Assembly: GCF_014198605.1 (NCBI RefSeq)
Contig: NZ_JACIHU010000012.1
Origin: Rhizobium etli_C
GTDB lineage: Bacteria > Pseudomonadota > Alphaproteobacteria > Rhizobiales > Rhizobiaceae
Length of the DNA stretch: 64,000 nucleotides
Reading direction: 5' to 3' (one strand)
Positions 60,817 to 64,000 of the stretch are shown here, in pieces. A model generated the notes under the pieces. The model was not told where the DNA came from and ran no database searches. It saw nothing but the letters and a program-made list of their open reading frames with translations. The translations under genes and the position numbers were made by a program. Positions within the stretch are counted from its first letter, which is position 1; each line of letters starts with the position of its first letter.

Positions 60817-62487
60817 ATGGATCGAGTGATGTTTCCCAGCCAGGCGCCCGCCCGCTCTGCAAAGCGCCCTGGCAGCGCATGGCTGGCAATTGGTGTTGCT
60901 ATCGCCCTCATTGCCATTCTGCCGATCGGGGGATTGCTTATCGAAGCCTCAAAGGGCTCGGCCGGTCTTTGGGGACATCTTTTCTCGACTATCCTTCCGG
61001 TCGCGCTCCTCGACACCGTCGTCCTCCTTGCGGGGGTCGGGGTCATCACTGCTGTGGTCGGCACGACGACGGCATGGCTGGTGACGGCCTATGATTTTCC
61101 CGGCAGGCGTGCTCTGGAATGGATGCTGCTTCTGCCGCTTGCCGTTCCGACCTACATCGTCGCCTATGCCTATCTGGATATACTGCATCCGATCGGTCCG
61201 GTGCAGGATGGCGTCCGCTGGCTGCTCGGCTACGAGAGCCCGCGCCAGTTTCGCCTTCCGGACGTCCGTTCCATGGCAGGCTGCATCCTGCTTCTCGGAA
61301 TCGTGCTCTACCCCTATGTCTACATTCCGACCCGCGCGATGTTCCTGACCCAATCCGGTAATCTCGTCGACGCGGCACGCACACTCGGCACATCTCGCCG
61401 CGCGGTCTTCTGGCGGGTCGCCCTGCCGCTCGCGCGGCCGGCTGTTGCCGTGGGTATCAGCCTTGCTCTGATGGAAACGTTGAACGATATCGGCGCCGCC
61501 GAATTCCTCGGTGTCCGCACGATCACCGTTTCCATCTACACGACCTGGATCACCCGCTCCGATTTATCGGGAGCGTCGCAGATCGCCCTTGCCCTTCTGC
61601 TCATCGTCGTCGCGATTGTTGCGGTCGAGCGATGGGCGCGGCGCAAGCAGCGCTACTCGATCGATGTACGCCGGATGCGGCGTTTCCAACCGCGGCGGGT
61701 ATCCTTGGGAAAGGGCATGCTGCTGTTTCTCGGCGGTCTTCTGCCTGTTATCCTCGGCTTCGCCGCGCCCGCGCTCTATCTCTTGATCGAAGCGGCAAAA
61801 CGTTATCGGTTCGCCGGCATATCCCCTCGCATCATCGATGAGGCCGTGAATACGCTTGTTATCGCCACCCTGGCGACAACCGCGATCGTCATCCTTGGGC
61901 TTCTCGCTGCCTACGCGACCCGCCTGCGCCCGGGTCAGCCGTCCTCCTGGCTCCTTCGCTGTTCCACAATGGGCTATGCTGCTCCCGGGACCGTGGTCGC
62001 CATCGGCGTTCTAACCGTCCTTGCCGGACTCGATCAGTATATCGATCGCGCCGCTCTTTCCCTGTTTGGCGTGTCGACCGGCCTGCTCCTTATGGGATCG
62101 GGCGCTGCCGTCATTTATGCGCTTATCGTGCGGTTTCTGGCCATCTCCGCCGGCGGCATAGAAGCCGGTCTCTCACGCATTTCCCTGTCGCTTGATCATG
62201 CTTCGCGTTCGTTGGGCCAATCGACCGCAGGCACGCTGCGATACGTGCATTTGCCGCTCTCGAAGGCGGCAATCTCGGCTGCCGCCCTGCTGGTCTTCGT
62301 CGATTGTGTCAAGGAGCTGCCGGCGACGCTCCTCCTGCGGCCACTCAATGTCGAGACTTTCGCAACCCATCTTTATGGAGAGGCTGCGAGAGGCACTTAC
62401 GAGGAAGCCTCGATTGCCGCGCTCGCCATCGTGCTGATCGGCATTCTGCCGGCCATTCTGCTGTCGCGGATCGGACGTATCCGCTAG
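60817..62487 (+). CDS. Iron(III) ABC transporter permease (FbpB type)
   Basis: 556 residues, a fused double permease with about twelve membrane helices. Two EAA-like loops are visible: LVDAARTLGTSRRAVFWRVA in the first half and HASRSLGQSTAGTLRYVHLP in the second. The N-terminal helix begins WLAIGVAIALIAILPIGGLL. This is the typical FbpB/SfuB arrangement. Start is ATG 60817 or ATG 60829; the latter has a slightly better site. It completes the Fe3+ importer. Confidence 0.9.
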   Translation: MDRVMFPSQAPARSAKRPGSAWLAIGVAIALIAILPIGGLLIEASKGSAGLWGHLFSTILPVALLDTVVLLAGVGVITAVVGTTTAWLVTAYDFPGRRALEWMLLLPLAVPTYIVAYAYLDILHPIGPVQDGVRWLLGYESPRQFRLPDVRSMAGCILLLGIVLYPYVYIPTRAMFLTQSGNLVDAARTLGTSRRAVFWRVALPLARPAVAVGISLALMETLNDIGAAEFLGVRTITVSIYTTWITRSDLSGASQIALALLLIVVAIVAVERWARRKQRYSIDVRRMRRFQPRRVSLGKGMLLFLGGLLPVILGFAAPALYLLIEAAKRYRFAGISPRIIDEAVNTLVIATLATTAIVILGLLAAYATRLRPGQPSSWLLRCSTMGYAAPGTVVAIGVLTVLAGLDQYIDRAALSLFGVSTGLLLMGSGAAVIYALIVRFLAISAGGIEAGLSRISLSLDHASRSLGQSTAGTLRYVHLPLSKAAISAAALLVFVDCVKELPATLLLRPLNVETFATHLYGEAARGTYEEASIAALAIVLIGILPAILLSRIGRIR

Positions 62488-62550
62488 ACGGCCGACCACA
62501 ACCTTCGAGCCTGGGGGCAACCCCATCGCTTCAGTGAGTGATACCTGAAC

Positions 62551-63618
62551 TCATACGGCCTTTTTGGCCGGCGCCGCCTTTTGGCGGCTGCCGGTTCGCC
62601 ATTTCTGGATCGGCCGTTCGATCATTTCCCAGCTCAAAGCGGAAAAAGCGATCGTGGGGATCGCGACGACGACCAGTTCGATGAATCCCCGCTCCAGCGG
62701 ATAATTGAACACCCACCACAGAATCTGCATCATTAGCCAGAGCATCGGAAAGTGGTAGAGATAACACCCGTAGCTGATGCGGCCGAGATAGGCCAAGGGC
62801 CGGAAGCCGAGAATACGATCGAGAACCGGGCTGGTACCTGACGCCGTTATGGCAATCAGGATTGCCATCGGCAGAAGCGGAAGAGCTTGCAGGAGGAACT
62901 TGACGACGACGAGCAGCCTAGGGTCGCTTGTCTCAACGAGTTGCAGTGCACCCCACAGCGCTGTTGGCAGGATTACTGCAATCAGGCGCATTCGAGACGG
63001 CCGTACCAGCGCGCCCGAAAAGAAGAACGCCAAGGCTCCGACGCCGAGCGCATCAAACGAGAAGGGCGGCCACAAGACTACTTGCTCGGCGTAATAACCG
63101 GTCACAAAGCAGGCGAGCCAGAATGCCGCCGCAATGGCGATGGCGCCTCCGGCGGCCAGCGCCACCGATCTATTTGCGCAGCTCAGGACGATGAGCGGCC
63201 AGATGAGGTAGAACTGCCATTCGACGGACAAGGTCCAGGTGTGGGCAAGCACCCACGGGTTCCAATTCATGCCCATTGCGAACCAGATATTCGACAGAAA
63301 TGCGAGGTGATAAAAAAGCCCGTCCTGGATCGTGACCAGGTCGAGCGCGGCAAGCCCCAGGAGCAGGGCGTAATAGGTCGGCAGAAGCCTTGCCGCCCTT
63401 CTCGCGTAGAAATTTTGCAGCGCCGCAAGGTAGGTGAACCCCTTGGCATCACGCAACTCGATCAGGTTGCCGGTGATCAGGAAAGCGCTCAGAACGAAGA
63501 ACGTTCGCACCGCCAGATCACCGAGCAAGGAATTATCGTCGACGAAATGCGTGTAGAACACTCCAAAGATGGCGATTGCCCGGATGCCATCAAGGGCCCT
63601 GATCCGATCCGCCGCCAT
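62551..63618 (-). CDS. Acyltransferase 3 family membrane protein
   Basis: 355 residues with about ten membrane helices. The family signatures are RIRALDGIRAIAIFGVFYTH (the RxxxLDGxRxxA motif and catalytic-type His) and the central NPWVLAHTWTLSVEWQFYLI (TWTLSVEWQF motif). It transfers acyl groups to carbohydrate or lipid acceptors, such as exopolysaccharide or LPS sugars, at the inner membrane. The acceptor is not predictable; no polysaccharide genes are nearby. It converges with the iron permease gene. Confidence 0.88.
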   Translation of the reverse strand: MAADRIRALDGIRAIAIFGVFYTHFVDDNSLLGDLAVRTFFVLSAFLITGNLIELRDAKGFTYLAALQNFYARRAARLLPTYYALLLGLAALDLVTIQDGLFYHLAFLSNIWFAMGMNWNPWVLAHTWTLSVEWQFYLIWPLIVLSCANRSVALAAGGAIAIAAAFWLACFVTGYYAEQVVLWPPFSFDALGVGALAFFFSGALVRPSRMRLIAVILPTALWGALQLVETSDPRLLVVVKFLLQALPLLPMAILIAITASGTSPVLDRILGFRPLAYLGRISYGCYLYHFPMLWLMMQILWWVFNYPLERGFIELVVVAIPTIAFSALSWEMIERPIQKWRTGSRQKAAPAKKAV

Positions 63619-63777
63619 TTCCCACCCGTTCCGTCGATCGAATGATCATCATCCGGCAGAGCCCGGCCGGGCGCAAGAGGACCAAGCCGCGCGTAAAGCC
63701 GGTGCCGGGTCTTTGCCCCGACGAGGTCGCGGCGAAACAGCCCTTGACGCCTTCCCAACTTTGCGAAATGCTAAGAT

Positions 63778-63800
63778 GTCAGACCAATTTTAGATCTGAC
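63778..63800. promoter_or_regulatory. Inverted repeat upstream of the GntR-type gene
   Basis: GTCAGA and TCTGAC form 6-bp arms around an 11-base AT-rich spacer, 24 bases before the start codon of the GntR-like gene at 63825. GntR regulators often repress their own gene through such a site. Inference only. Confidence 0.45.
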
Positions 63801-63824
63801 TGCCTGATAAGAAAATGGGGAACC

Positions 63825-64000
63825 ATGAAGGCAAATCGTAGCGACAGGCCGGTGATCCGGCCGCTTCCCGTCATGGACCGCGCGCGTCAGGTGACCGATG
63901 CGCTGGCGGATTATGTCGAAGACGCGCGCCTGCAGGCGGGTGACCGGTTGCCGGCCGAGCGCGAGCTGATGGCCGCACTTGCCGTCGGGCGTTCGACCAT
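63825..64000 (+). CDS. GntR/FadR-type regulator, N-terminal part (runs off window)
   Basis: The first 58 codons are present. They give ADYVEDARLQAGDRLPAERE followed by LMAALAVGRST, the standard GntR winged helix (AGDRLPxERELxxxLxVGRST). The effector domain that decides the subfamily (FadR, HutC and others) is beyond the end. Upstream is an inverted repeat that may be its operator. Confidence 0.85.
   Translation, partial: MKANRSDRPVIRPLPVMDRARQVTDALADYVEDARLQAGDRLPAERELMAALAVGRST

Overview
The window is 64 kb of GC-rich alphaproteobacterial DNA. Gene content, protein style and repeats fit a Rhizobium-type soil/plant bacterium: many ABC sugar, oligosaccharide and iron importers, a pcaR/pcaIJF beta-ketoadipate block, class III cyclases with TPR tails, a GlgX debranching enzyme, a LigD-type primase-polymerase, and palindromic intergenic repeats of the kind scattered through rhizobial genomes. 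I saw no rRNA, tRNA or CRISPR array. All identifications come from reading motifs by eye; no database search was run.

Layout. 1-5.3 kb: a partial class III cyclase, an ArsR/SRPBCC pair with a 28-bp palindrome at the regulator start, a full cyclase-FlgO-TPR protein, a secreted YHS protein, an ankyrin protein, and a broken 115-bp copy of the first cyclase's 5' end. 5.3-13.8 kb: a carbohydrate/polyol catabolic and ABC uptake operon (two SDRs, ATPase, a decayed SDR, a zinc dehydrogenase, a small membrane protein, two permeases, a binding protein) with a divergent AraC regulator. 13.8-17.3 kb: a small foreign-looking island with an IS66-like remnant, a disrupted hypothetical gene, an HTH-SF2 helicase with an 80-residue partner, and a fragment resembling the C-terminus of the TIGR04141/DUF6119 family. 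17.3-25.9 kb: a Dpp/Opp-type ABC importer with a GH51 arabinofuranosidase and an ArsR-like regulator that carries a long C-terminal domain. 26-30.2 kb: a frameshifted deaminase, then pcaR and divergent pcaIJF. 30.3-48.7 kb: mostly housekeeping and accessory genes (transglutaminase, GNAT, MFS, SDR, glgX, topoisomerase IB plus LigD-like polymerase, GST, small stress-type proteins, a hybrid histidine kinase, a UdgX-type uracil-DNA glycosylase, cardiolipin synthase plus an EEP phosphatase). Two inverted-repeat elements lie here.

48.9-58.2 kb is a copper/redox stress island: DUF411, CusF-like, cupredoxin, multicopper oxidase, TolC-like lipoprotein, small lipoprotein, a His/Cys-rich secreted protein, a DedA-like protein, cytochrome c', a cyclase fused to a YHS domain, a Crp/Fnr regulator and a CpxP-like protein. 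Four more genes here are visibly broken: a cytochrome b561, a Csp copper-storage protein, an HmrR/CueR regulator and a CopZ-like chaperone. It looks like a transferred cluster that is partly decaying. 58.5-62.5 kb is an iron(III)-type ABC importer, followed by an acyltransferase and the first part of a GntR-type regulator.

The most unusual items are the cyclase-YHS fusion inside the copper island (with a second cyclase/YHS pairing at 1.7-4.3 kb), the HTH-helicase plus 80-residue partner, and the ArsR-like regulator with its large C-terminal domain beside the arabinofuranosidase.
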